Assembly (NCBI RefSeq): GCF_932526225.1
Contig: NC_064048.1
Location: forward strand, 8,768,515 to 8,828,514
Source: Nematostella vectensis
Taxonomy: Eukaryota; Cnidaria; Anthozoa; Actiniaria; Edwardsiidae
Reading direction: 5' to 3'
Length of the DNA: 60,000 nucleotides
Both the position numbers and the translations under genes were made by a program. Of the stretch, positions 34,546-45,644 are shown piece after piece; the stretch's first letter is position 1, and every line of letters starts with the position of its first letter. Under the pieces are notes generated by a model. It searched no databases. It had not been told where the DNA came from and worked only from the letters and a program-made list of their open reading frames with translations.

Positions 34546-35199
34546 ACATAGGTTTCCCAAAAACTAAAAATTAGTGAATTTTTCATATTCTGGTCCTGTT
34601 TCTCAGATTTAAATGCCTCTTTTGACTTTTTAAGTTTGTTTAGGTGACAAGTTTCTCTATAGCGCTAAAATTTTTCTAACCTCGGACATTTGGGGGGGAG
34701 GGGCTGGTAAATTTTGCTTTCTCAAAGCTGTTGTTAAAAATGTCACTAGATTTATTGATGACACTTTAAAAGCTAATATTATGCGTTTATTTTTATTATG
34801 AGCAGTAATAAATGCATGTAAATCCTTTTTTTCTGTAATAATTCCAGATTTTTTTCTTTTGCAAAAAAATCATAAGGATCCATGATGGGGTATCCAAGAT
34901 GGCGGACCCAAAATGGCGGAAATTCTTACAAAGTAAATTGGTTATAAACGTTTTTATGGCCTTTGTGCACTGTAAAGCCGTTAAAAGGTTGATTTTGACA
35001 TATCTGAATGATGCAAAATGATTTCAACCCGAAATCTGATAATTTAGAAGAATAGCTAGACATCATATTTATGACGTCATTGTGACGTCGTAATTGTTTC
35101 GACCACACCCAAAATAGAGCGAGACGATTCTTTTCATGCTGCACCATCAGGTCATATCAAAGACCTTTTGTAACGAGGAAAGTCCTAGAAAATACCTAT
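34546..35199. other. Spacer without a recognisable gene
   Basis: Contains one TGACGTCA near 35070; no supported exon. Confidence 0.4.
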
Positions 35200-35520
35200 A
35201 ACGTTATTGAGTAATGTTTTACGATTTGATAAAAACACGCCCTATACCCAGATTGCATTTTCGTGTTACTTTATCCATCAGTAAAAATCGCAATTAAAGA
35301 CATTTTACGTTTTTCTTACGAATTTTTAGTGCTAGATGCACAAAAAACATATGTCCACCTAATAATTTAACAAGTATTTATACGTACGCTGGCGGAGCAT
35401 CACGGGTAGGTTAAAGCCGCTCCCCTTTAGAATGGAAGCAATAGAGTTTGATGCTACTCTTAGGTAAATATGACCAGAATGTTTATTGATAGTTTACTAT
35501 GGACTCCGTGCCTAAACACA
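35200..35520 (+). repeat. Dispersed repeat S, copy inverted relative to 55740-56070
   Basis: Shares, in reverse, CCATAGTAAACTATC, AAGAGTAGCATCAA, CGTACGTATAAATACTTG, GTGCATCTAGCACT and GGATAAAGTAACACGAAAAT. Parts of the same family recur at 57.5, 58.1 and 59.8 kb. Confidence 0.8.
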
Positions 35521-38500
35521 TTTTCGTGTTCTTATGGGAGTCTCTTTGGGTAAATGGGAATGGCAAACAGCAATTTTACCCAATAGCAGATATGGCAAAG
35601 ACGCAGAAATGTAAGTTCTGAATAAACTTGAATGTATCTATTTTTTAATATCTTAAATGCACAAAGGATGCTGAATAGCGAATCAAATTATTGCTACTCA
35701 TAAGTAGCTTGAATCCCACAAAAGAATGAAAAGAACATAGCACTTGGGACACCCCCCCCCCCCCCCTTAAAAAAGGAAAAAAACAAATCACAGTTTTGGT
35801 TATTTTAATTGCTAAAATTTTAGGACAATTTAAACAAAACATCAAAAATATTTTTCCCAGGGGAAGAATGCAGATTGATTGAAAAGGAAAAACATATATT
35901 AAAGGGAAGAAAGGAAAGCTAAATATTTTGCTAAATATGCTGCTCATCATCCATGTCTTCATAATAGTCTCACATCATGGCTTTTGGGTATTAACAGTTC
36001 GCCTGAATCAGAAAAAAATCGTTCGTTATTATTTCAATTTGCAAATGAATTCTCAATTAAATAAGCTTAAAGATACATAGTTTTACCAACACAACTGTGT
36101 AAACATGAGTCATCAAGGTCGTTCTCACCTGAGCTAGATAGATAAGTCTTGATTTGTAGATGTATTTTTCTTATTTGTATTGGGGGAAAGGTTTCTTTTA
36201 CGATTATAACAGAACTGGGAAACCGTTTTAGTGCGCGCCAAAATAGCATCCAATCAGCGTTCAAGAAATTGATCTCTCAGCCAATTAAAAACACAGTGGA
36301 AGCAAGATGATTAAATAGTGACACCGGGAAAATCACAGAAGCTGTAAAACGACGAAAATCGCTTTGTTTAAGGATTATTATCAGAAATATTTGCAAACAA
36401 AAAGAATTACACTTAAAAGGAATATGACAGGAGTTACGTTTTGGTTCATATATTCTATTCACACTATTTAGAATTGAAATTTTCGTCCGGAACTCACCTT
36501 GACTGTCCATGTTGTTTGCCTTGTGGTGCTCGCTCGTTTAGGAGAACAATTGCGTATTTTAGCTATCATAAATAAATCTTTTCTTTTCTGATTTTTGCTC
36601 TGTAACATCATAATAAGAATAGTAATGCAGAGCCTCGACAATTTCCTGACAAATGCTGCTGGTTTTGTAGCCTTTTCCTTAAACTATAAAGTTTTCAACC
36701 ACCGCACCAGGTGAAGAAGTCGAGCCGATATTCCGAGCTTGTAAGAACAAAGTAGTTCCTACAAAGCAGTTCCTACAAAGCAGTTCCTACAAAGCAGTAG
36801 ACAGATGTATCCTTCAAATTCTTATTTTCATACGGCCATTTGACTGGATAATTAGTTGCATTTTCTCTATTAAACATTTTTTCGTCAATTCTTCCCTGCC
36901 AGCTTGTGTTCCGTTGATCGTTTGATGTCGAAAGTCAGAATAGGCTAAGTCCCCCCCCCCCCCCCGGCTTTTCCAAGCCCCCACCCCCAGTTCCTGTCGG
37001 AGCCATTCTGTCATTGCTTTAGAGTGATAAATCAATTAGCTGGCCTGGTCGCATGAGCTGGTCAAGTGAGTGGTACAGCCAGCTGACAGCGTGACATGAC
37101 GTCATTGACCACAAATTTTGAGTCGCCTAGCTTATGACCAATTTCTATACCTATGGAGCTCCGCGCGCGGCCTGCGGCCGCGCTGGCTCCGCTATCATTT
37201 GGGAAGCCTTTTCAAGTTGAGCGCTTTTATTTGAGACTGCCGTAAAATCGAACTCTTTTCGTAATGTTTACGTTTAGAAAAAGAGGAATATGAGTTTTTT
37301 TTTTTTTTTTTTTTGGTTTGGATCGGGTATTCGTACTAAGTACTCAGAGAAATTCTCCGCCTTACTCGATGTGAAATGGGCTTATTTGAAGCGTCACGTC
37401 ATGTTTTTCCGTCATGTCGAGCCTGCTGCATATACCGCTGTGCAGCCAATGGCCACGGCCTGTGGTCAGTTCGGGCACGTAACATAGGGGTGTAGATGTC
37501 CGCTAAGCAACTAAGAAGCACCTATCATTCAGTGTTGCTTTTAGGACTGATCGATTTAGGCGGTGTCATTCCAGTTGAACAAGTGTGTTTTTTTGACACG
37601 TTAGTACAGCCCCCTGTGACTTAGTGTGATCAGTGTTCAAGGTTATAGATGATATTTGAGAAAACGTGTTAATGCTTTATGGAAATATATTCACTGAAAC
37701 TCTAAATGCAAATATTGGCACTGTTCAGTCCGGTCACTATCCACCATTAATTGTGGATGGTGACCGGCCTTTTCGAAATTTGTCTTTTTCAGATCTCAGA
37801 GCCGAAGAGAGGACCTCGTCGACTCACTCGATTGCCTCGGAAGGCAGACCTCAATCACGAGACAATACGTCATAATAAGGATCTGATTTTTAAAGATTAT
37901 TTTATTATGTATACTTATTTGATAATAAAACAGTGTTAGTGTGACAGCCTTTTTCTTTGGGCCTTCTATTTTATGGGGTGCGTGTAGCTTATTGGATACT
38001 GTACGCTAATGTGATTTACGGTGTTTTTAGATTAGTTCTTCTTCTCGCGATGTTATGGAAATAAAAATGGAGCTCGCACGTAATTGTTTCGGATCCCGAC
38101 CTTATGTTCACAGTCTTAGTAAAATACTACGAAAAGCAACATCTCTCCTTTTTTCAATAAATTGTGAAGTACTTTTGTGTAGAAGTATTGATAAACAAAC
38201 CCGCGCACAACATTATTAATAATCTATTGTACTGATTACGTTTTTACAAAATTTAAGACTGAGGCATCTGTTAAAGAACTTATAGCGTTCTGTTCTTACA
38301 CATATTTATGGTCCCTCTTTTTACTCAAACTCCTATTTATTTTTTGATTTCGTGTGTGGGAGGGCGAAAAGAGATCGCCGATGTCTAAACGGGATTAATA
38401 GCAGGCACGTTCCCAGGATTGGCAGAGAGGGGTTGCGTAGTCATAGGCATCGTATAGAAAAGCGTATTATTTGAAGTTTCACGCGATCATAAATTCAACA

Positions 38501-38525
38501 TTTTCTTCTTTTTTTCCCCTTTTTC
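35521..38525. other. Spacer without a recognisable gene
   Basis: Homopolymer C tracts near 35751 and 36951, a T20-type tract near 37296, three copies of a 16-bp AGTTCCTACAAAGC-type unit near 36750-36800, and a GC-rich near-palindrome GCGCGGCCTGCGGCCGCGC near 37165. No supported exon. Confidence 0.45.
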
Positions 38526-38728
38526 AATCGTGAAGGATTTACAAAATCGTGGAGGACTTTCAAAATAGTGAACGATTTCAAAAATCGTGAAGGATTTTCA
38601 AAATCGTGAAGGATTTTAAAAATCGTGAAGGATTTTTAAAATCGTTAAGGATTTCCAAAATCGTGAAGGATTTTGAAAATCGTGAACGATTTCGAAATCG
38701 TGAAGGATTTTTGGAATCGTTCACGATG
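38526..38728 (+). repeat. 19-bp tandem repeat, about 10 units
   Basis: Units follow AATCGTGAAGGATTTTCAA with variants; the last unit changes to AATCGTTCACGAT, which is the reverse complement of the ATCGTGAACGATT seen inside the array, so the end can fold back on it. Confidence 0.85.
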
Positions 38729-39424
38729 GCCCAGGACGGTGAACTGATCCGCCAATTCTACGGCTTAGAACCTTGACAGGATTAAACTAGGATAAATGAG
38801 GATCATGGCATACTAAAAAACTCTTCACCACAAGCCGAAATGAGTGCCCACAAGGTATGGTGAAATTTTAGGAGAGCGAAGGTTGAATTGTGAGAACGAG
38901 GGTGCGAAGCAAGGCCCAACGTCTATACTTCAACAGGGAAAAATCGCCGAAGAATAGGTATGAAAATCCGTGTTAACATTTAGCCGAAAAGCATTTTACC
39001 CTTCCCTTATCTCTGGGGTTCACTTCTTCTAATTCTTTGCCAAAATGTCTTGCCCTTCGACAACCACAGCAACAAACTCCACCAAGAATAGATAGCCCCC
39101 CCCCCCCTTCCCCCACAAAAAGTAACCCAAACCCGAGTTCTACTCCAAAAACAAACAATAGCTTGAAACTTGCCAGCCCCGTAAAAATACTATAGATGAA
39201 GCTTTAGAAGAAAAATTTGCTCTATACAAAAAACTCTATCCTCCTCACCTCCCCTGCGTCAGCACACTCTATGTGACATGCCCTCAGTTATCACAACCTA
39301 ACTCCCCTTACCGTTCATTTCTCAACCTTAAATTTTTACACTCCATGCCTTTTCCCAATTGACTGCACACACCATAAAATAGCCCTCATTGAGTAAGCGC
39401 ATTACATAGCCACTCAAACCAGTG
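38729..39424. other. Spacer without a recognisable gene
   Basis: No supported exon. The right part (from about 39240) is a diverged partner of 40325-40690. Confidence 0.4.
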
Positions 39425-40320
39425 CCTCCCTCTAAACTCTGATGCTAGAGGTGCATAATATGTTAAAATAAGCATTTGCGATAAGAACTTTTTGATAAAT
39501 TAGCCCCGCCCTGCTTATCCTCAAAAATACCCAAACCTTGAGTTCTATACATAAAATATACCAAGCATAGAAACTCACCTCCCAAACAAATACCCAAACC
39601 TTAATTCTATAGCCCAAGCATACAAAATATTTCTATAAGGGAGCTTCAACTCTCAGATTTGCATATTAAATCAAATCAATTTTATTCCATTTTTATAAAA
39701 AATACAACAAACACACTCTGTGCAATAGGCACTGAGAAAAAAAATGCTCCTGAAGTATCACCAAATATAAATATTTATTTTCCATACAGTATGATATCTA
39801 TGACTGCACCCCCACTCCTAGAATCTCCAAGGCCTAGTAATCAAACCTGGTACAAGAAACCTGGGTAAAAAGAAGGGCATAATATGCTAAAATAAGCATT
39901 TGGTCAAATTAGCCCCCCCCCCCCCCCCAAAAAAAAAAAAAAACAAATACCCACATCTGAGTTCTATACATAAAATATACCAAGCATAGAAACTTACCTC
40001 CGAAACAAATACCCAAACCTTATTCTATACTCCAAACATATAAATTCTTACTATCACTATAGTTTTAAAAGGGAGCTTCAACACTCAGACTTGCCTATCA
40101 AATTAATTGAATTCCCTTTTTATAAAAACAGACTCTTTGCACATATATAGAGACTGATGAGAAAAAAACGTGCCTGAAGTATCACCAAATATGAAAAATA
40201 CATACTTTCCATTATATATCTGCTCTAGTGAAGCTTGGAGCCTCTGTTACCCAGGGTATGACTACACTCCCATTCTCCTATAATCTCCACGGCCTAGTAA
40301 TCAAACCTGGTACAAGTCTA
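39425..40320 (+). repeat. Tandem duplication of about 440 bp
   Basis: Copy 1 (about 39440-39865) and copy 2 (about 39875-40317) share CATAATATG-TAAAATAAGCATTT, CATAAAATATACCAAGCATA, GGGAGCTTCAAC and GGCCTAGTAATCAAACCTGG in order. Outer flanks are also related, so the original duplication was larger. Confidence 0.75.
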
Positions 40321-40464
40321 CTTTGTCTTCACAACCTGCAGCCCCCATATGACATACCCTTAGTCGCCACCACTTTGCCCTTACCATGCCTTTTCCTCAC
40401 CCTAGTCTACCTTTTTTCACATTTGTCCGCACACACAATGAAATACCCCTCATGGCTCGACCTT

Positions 40465-40585
40465 GGTGTTAGAACCTATGTATTGTGCACGATTTGTGTC
40501 ACAAATCTTACTTTGTTTGATAAAAAGAATCATGATGAAAACAGATCTGAATAAAATGAAGTCCTTTGGGGATAGTTCTAACACC
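40465..40585. mobile_element. Candidate 121-bp MITE
   Basis: GGTGTTAGAAC at 40465-40475 and GTTCTAACACC at 40575-40585 are perfect 11-bp inverted ends. The sequence interrupts the outer flank of the tandem duplication, whose partner near 39390 lacks it. Target duplication is not clear. Confidence 0.5.
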
Positions 40586-41482
40586 GAGGTATACATACAC
40601 CCCTTATTGAATAAGCACATTACATAGCCCCTCAAACAAGTGCCCCCTCTAGAATCCATTTATAAAAAAGCCATAATGTGAGCATTTGTGGTAATGACTT
40701 TTTTTTACAACGAGTACTAGCAAACTAATGTAGCAATGTATAATGACTGCCATCCCTGAGATTTACTGATCATAGCAAATCTATTGATTCCAGGATAAAA
40801 TATAAACATTAAAACATAGTACTTTCATGTAGTGTCTTTTAATTGCATACAATAAACGCGCCATTCTGTATACGATTTAGCTTTATTTTTTTAATGAGAC
40901 TCGCTGCCATTCTGTATAAGATTCATTTTAGTTTCAATATCCCAGCTAAAATTTATTCTTGGAGTGTCTTCATTTCGAGTGTGAAAGCAAGATAAATCCA
41001 GGGAAATTCTGTGCAGTTGTATGACTCAATGAAACGTACAACTAAATAACTGGCGATCAATGTTATACCCTGCTGCCTTTACCCTTCCGCGTTCACTACA
41101 GTACAATTCGGTGAAGTCTTTAAAATAACCTTGCAAATGAGGTCACTTGCCGATGAGAAACAACACAAATAGGATATATCTGACGCACTGAGTCAGTGAA
41201 ATCCCTGCTTAAACAGATAAGAAGAAATCACTACTAGCAGAGAGCTAAAAAGCGGCGTTCAACATGATTTTCCCGATTCGACGGAACCGCCATTTTGTTT
41301 TCCTACTCTGAGTTGAGGCGTGTCCGTGTGAGACTGGGCAAAGTAATACTCATCTCTGATTGGTTAATCATATTGTTTATCAAATATAACCAAAAATGGT
41401 AATGTTCCGCACTGATGGATGTAACGGAAAATATAAAGTAAAATTGCTTTAATAGTTTGGCCATCAAGCAAAACATCACATC
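40586..41482. other. Spacer without a recognisable gene
   Basis: 3' side of GPCR B; no supported exon. Confidence 0.4.
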
Positions 41483-41488
41483 TTTATT
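41483..41488 (-). terminator. Polyadenylation signal candidate, GPCR B
   Basis: AATAAA on the minus strand within GTAAAAATAAAG, a context shared with the GPCR C 3' flank at 55505-55514. This shows the two 3' flanks are homologous on the far side of the presumed insertion in B. Confidence 0.5.
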
Positions 41489-41559
41489 TTTACAAAAAAA
41501 CGAAAAGAAATGTGCACAATGATTTATCCTTATATCTTCCTACTGCACGTCTAATGGCT

Positions 41560-41719
41560 AATTTTCGGCGCTGCATACAATACATTTGTACTTTCAGAAA
41601 TATTAAGAAAATTTTGGCGGGTGGGGCACAGCCACGCCTCTTCTGGTCATTTTCTTATAGAGATGAACTAAATTAGGGGACACATGCCCAAAGTTTCCCA
41701 CCCCTGCTACGGCCCTGGT
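41560..41719 (-). mobile_element. Presumed hAT-type insertion at the 3' end of GPCR B
   Basis: On the minus strand sequence starting CAGGGCCGTAGCAGGGG replaces the tail-coding and early 3' flank sequence present in GPCR C. CAGGGCCGTAGC is a typical end of hAT-like elements. The second TIR is not found, so the element is partial or the other end is lost. Left boundary approximate. Confidence 0.45.
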
Positions 41720-42672
41720 TCTCCCCGCAGTATATGTTGCATTTCTATTGGCTCTACTAGCGCGCCTTGACGTCTTCCTGCATTCCATTCTCCTGCTCTA
41801 CCTTGCACGTTCGCAACAACAGGTTTATGCCTAAACAGAAGCTGTTTGAACTGAGGAATCCTCCAGGCGTACACCACGATGTTAATGCACGAGTTGGAAA
41901 ATTGAAGATAAAGGAGAGTCATCTCAACATAATAATTATAAAACAAGAAATCGAAGCTTAGTATGACCCAGTAACAACTATTAGGCATCCATGTGACTAG
42001 TGACGCCAGCGTGACAATGAGAAGCGTGACGGCAAGTTGCTTGTTACGCAGTCTTTCACGAGCTCCGTGTCCGTTGATATGACTCGCCCTGGACCTCATT
42101 ATGATGACGGTGTAGGCAGCTGATATTATTGAAAGAGGCAAAAGGACAATGATAACGTACAAGGTACGATAAATCTTCCAAGGGATGAGTGGGGTAAATA
42201 CGCTCACTGAAATCGTCACTGTAAAAATAACGGCGATAACCCATGGAGTCCCGATCAGGACACCGTAAAATGTCTTACCCGTTGCGCGATAGTAGAACGG
42301 AAAGGCGACTGCAACAAGACGCTCCACCGATACAGCGGCAAGAAAATTGACCGATGAAAAACTTGAGAAATAAGCAAAAATGTAATTAAGAAAGACGTTA
42401 AAAATACGCGATGAGAGAAGTTCTCCCATATAAATCATTACGTTGAACAAGCAGTTGAGGCCGACGAGAAAATCGGCGATGCACAGATTGACGAGTAGGT
42501 AGTTTGATCTGCGCCGTCGAAGATTTTTCGTTTGAAGGAAGATGACAAGGCTGATGGTGTTCCCGATGATCGCCCAAAGTCCAAGTACCGTCAGGCACGC
42601 GATCTTTGCCTTCAAAAGACCTTCGTTTTTATCTGTGTTCCACTGTGCTGTAGTGTTTCCGCTTTTATTCAT
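41707..42672 (-). CDS. Class A GPCR, tail ended by a transposon terminus (GPCR B)
   Basis: A 321-residue single-exon receptor, paralogue of GPCRs A and C. Asn in NTT at the N-terminus is a glycosylation candidate. Landmarks: TM1 GNTIS, TM2 IADFL, ERL (117-119) for DRY, GTPW in TM4, P179 in TM5, TWMP (227-230) in TM6, NIVVY (264-268) in TM7, then RIPQF and a tail of about 50 residues. Unlike A it keeps the full TM6. The tail follows C as far as RGEP and then ends Gly-Pro-stop, with the last codons lying in CAGGGCCGTAG, apparently supplied by the insertion. The loss is about 20 tail residues relative to C. The conserved upstream block and TATA-like site are present. Confidence 0.92.
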   Translation of the reverse strand: MNKSGNTTAQWNTDKNEGLLKAKIACLTVLGLWAIIGNTISLVIFLQTKNLRRRRSNYLLVNLCIADFLVGLNCLFNVMIYMGELLSSRIFNVFLNYIFAYFSSFSSVNFLAAVSVERLVAVAFPFYYRATGKTFYGVLIGTPWVIAVIFTVTISVSVFTPLIPWKIYRTLYVIIVLLPLSIISAAYTVIIMRSRASHINGHGARERLRNKQLAVTLLIVTLASLVTWMPNSCYWVILSFDFLFYNYYVEMTLLYLQFSNSCINIVVYAWRIPQFKQLLFRHKPVVANVQGRAGEWNAGRRQGALVEPIEMQHILRGEPGP

Positions 42673-43195
42673 TTTTGAATAAGTGTTTTTTTTTTCAGGA
42701 ATGTTTAGCGTTTGCGAGGTAAAGAATGATAAATGTTTTCTATGTCTTATCGTTTTATGAGCTGTTCATCGCTCAATGCAGGCGAAACTAATAAGCACAT
42801 TTGACACGAGCTCGAGACTTATACAACTTAAAACAGTAATAGACCCAATTTTTATCTAATTGAAGGCTCAAAATTGCGTTTGTAATCTAAAAGAGTAATT
42901 TAATTGATAAAACACCTATGTGCACACTAAAAAACCCGTCTTTCTAAAAATATGAAAAGTAATATAAGGGTCCAACACACCATTTATTATTTAGCGAATG
43001 CAATGAATGTCAAACCATTGTCAAAATCTCACTTTATGCAGACATTCTTGTTTATTTTCAGTCTACTGACAATATAAAGTTTTGAGAATTCACGAAAAAA
43101 ATACAGTGTACTGTGTCAGTGATATCTTAGGACATTTTGATAATGTAAACAGCGATGGAACAATTCATTCTATGGGACCTTAAATGATAATTTAA
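42673..43195 (-). repeat. Shared promoter region of GPCR B running into a family R copy
   Basis: Read on the minus strand: AAGGTCCCATAGAATG, TCCATCGCTGTTTACATTATC, then R core with TTCGCTAAATAAT, ACGGGTTTTTTAG, AAACGCAATTTTGAG, GGGTCTATTACTG, TATA-like site, and the GPCR start. The same order is found before GPCRs A and C. Confidence 0.8.
42818..42823 (-). promoter_or_regulatory. TATA-like site of GPCR B
   Basis: TATAAG on the minus strand about 150 bp before the ATG, aligned with TATATAG of GPCR A and the TATATATATAG of GPCR C. Confidence 0.4.
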
Positions 43196-43280
43196 CTTAA
43201 CCCTATTCAGACCGGGCTTTTTGGGGCTTCCTCTGACCGGGGGGGCTCTTTCGGCCCCCCTTCCGTAACTTTTGAACCAA
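43196..43280 (+). mobile_element. Left end of a possible TTAA-targeting element
   Basis: TTAACCCTATTCAGACCGGG followed by a C/G-rich hairpin-prone stretch (GGGGGGCTC...GGCCCCCC). The TTAA-CCC start fits a piggyBac-like end. No matching right end was found downstream. Confidence 0.35.
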
Positions 43281-45644
43281 TGGAGCTATTATGACGTCAC
43301 TTAAGTGAGCAGAAACGGGCAATATTTTTTAGATATGTATTTCTGTATGTTTTTTTCGTTAATCTTATTATCCTGCAGTAGACATATATTATTAGTGACA
43401 TTGACGTTAGTGACGTTTCTATAACAACAATAAATGACACCTGTGACGTCATTGATTGTCAAGTACCTTTAATATAGCATAAGTTTGCGAACTCTTAATA
43501 GGCCATTCCAGCTATAATTTTGCTCGCGCATTGCCATAGAAACTTACCTCAACTACCAGAATGCAGCGAGCGCATTTTTAAGCTTGCACCAAACGAAGCG
43601 CGCGCTGCATGCCGATTTGAGCAAGGTTACCATGGTGAGTGCGCGCGCATGCTTATAGCCTATTAATGTAATAATTTAAATATCTTTCCCAAAAATATTT
43701 TTTTCTACTTTTTATTTAAAATAAAGGAACATAAAAAGGATTTTGCCAAATTTAGATGTTAGTTAAAAAAAAAACGATTTTAGCTAATTATGTGACATCA
43801 GCATTTATTTCAATCAATAAAAACTGGATGGCAAAATCTGAAGCTTTTTGACAATATTTAATCCTCGTTTGAAGTTGTATTAATTATTTCAGGTGGATAT
43901 GAATGTTTTTTGCTATTTCTACAAGCACTATTTCCAGGAGGTCAGTGTTTTTTCAAAACTTGGTATAAAACGTTTATATGACATGGATTTACGTTGAGCA
44001 CGTCGCAGTAATAGTTGATATTAACGACTTTAAAGGGTTTTGCCTATCTACTTTTCATTAAACCTATGTCTCAAAACTTGGTTGCTATGGTTATCAGGGT
44101 ACACATATCAAAATTTTGTTTACACCAAACTGCTCCCAGATAAATCTTTGTAAAAGTAATCAAATTTCAATGCTGTAGCCCTACTTATTCAAAAATTTTT
44201 ACAGCTCAAAGGTGCTGGGGGCCTCAAAAGATACTTAAATTATATAACACTAGCAAACACTCTTGTGCTTTTTCAATAATAAATCTGTAAAGGAAACAGT
44301 TTGCAAATACACTTTATTTAACAAGGGTTTCATATAAACCTTTTACAGTTTTATAATATATGGCCCTCCCTATATCTAAGTACCTATGATAATAATAAAA
44401 AAACTATGTTAGACATTTATGGAAAATACAAAGGGAAAATTTGGAAATTATATATATTTGGAAACTATACACTATACTACATCTTGATAAAGCAACTAAA
44501 ACTAACTACAAAACAGGCAGACGTCAACATAGAAACAAGTAAAAACAGACAAACATTAATTAACATGCAATAACAATTAACATGAGAATGGATAACCGGT
44601 TTTAGGAAAAGTAGCAGCGGCAGTCTATATAAAAACGGCATGTATGGCAAAATGGTTGTTCTAAGTGAGATACCGAGTTAAGGTGAGAGTGGAAAATATC
44701 ACGGACTTTTTTCTTAGCAAGACTTGTAACATTTGGTAGTTGATTGGGATTTAAAATACGGGAGAAAGCAAGTTGTTTGAGGCCTTGGGGTAGGAGGTTT
44801 AAAAGAAAAACTGCAGAAAAGGCAAAGGCAACGTTTTATATCAACTTTAAGATAATGGGAAATGTGAAATGTCAAGAAAGTTCTAAATCCAAATATTTGC
44901 ATTACTGTTAACGAGTGTCAATATAATTCCGGCCATCCAATTTAATTCCGACCTGGCCTTCCCCGCTTCATTCCCCTAGTCGGAAAGGAAGTATCACGTA
45001 CGGCACATTCAAAAGGTGGCAGTTGACGAGATACGCTGACGTAACCCCTTTCACAAGGCATTTTAGCGAAGTGGCCCTTGCACGGTGTCCTTTCTACCCT
45101 AGTGGTGTGGATTTTACCGTGTAACCCCTTCCATAAGGTATTTGCGAGTGTGGTTCTTGCATTCAGTATCAGTCTACGCATTGCTCAGTCTACGCAGTGC
45201 TCGGAGACTCTGAACTATTTCTGATTTTGAAAAATCGGACTGCAGTAAATTTGGGAAAACCTTGACTAAAGCTATTCCACTTGTATTCTCAACAATAAAT
45301 AATAACTTATTTATACGTATATCCCGGCTACAAATAATACTAGATAGGACTTAAAGGGGCACTCGCACGCTTGTTTTAAGAGAGTTTAATAAAATATTAA
45401 TAAGTGTGTAACCAAACAAAGTGAAATCTTCATGATCACTTCGCCCAAGAAAACTTCGCACAGAACAGTCAGTGTTATGCGATTGCTCTATATTTTTTAC
45501 CAAAGATGACCCAATGTATGGAGAATGCACACATTTAAAAATTGTATTTGTATTAACACGCAATAATGTAGTAGCACATAAAAGGTAAACAACATGTTTT
45601 GCATTTATTTGAGACTGACGCAAATGGCGACACTACCAGAATCT
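43281..45644. other. Spacer without a recognisable gene
   Basis: Two TGACGTCA sites (about 43290 and 43445). CAGTCTACGCA is duplicated near 45170-45200. May include the body of the element starting at 43196. No supported exon. Confidence 0.4.
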
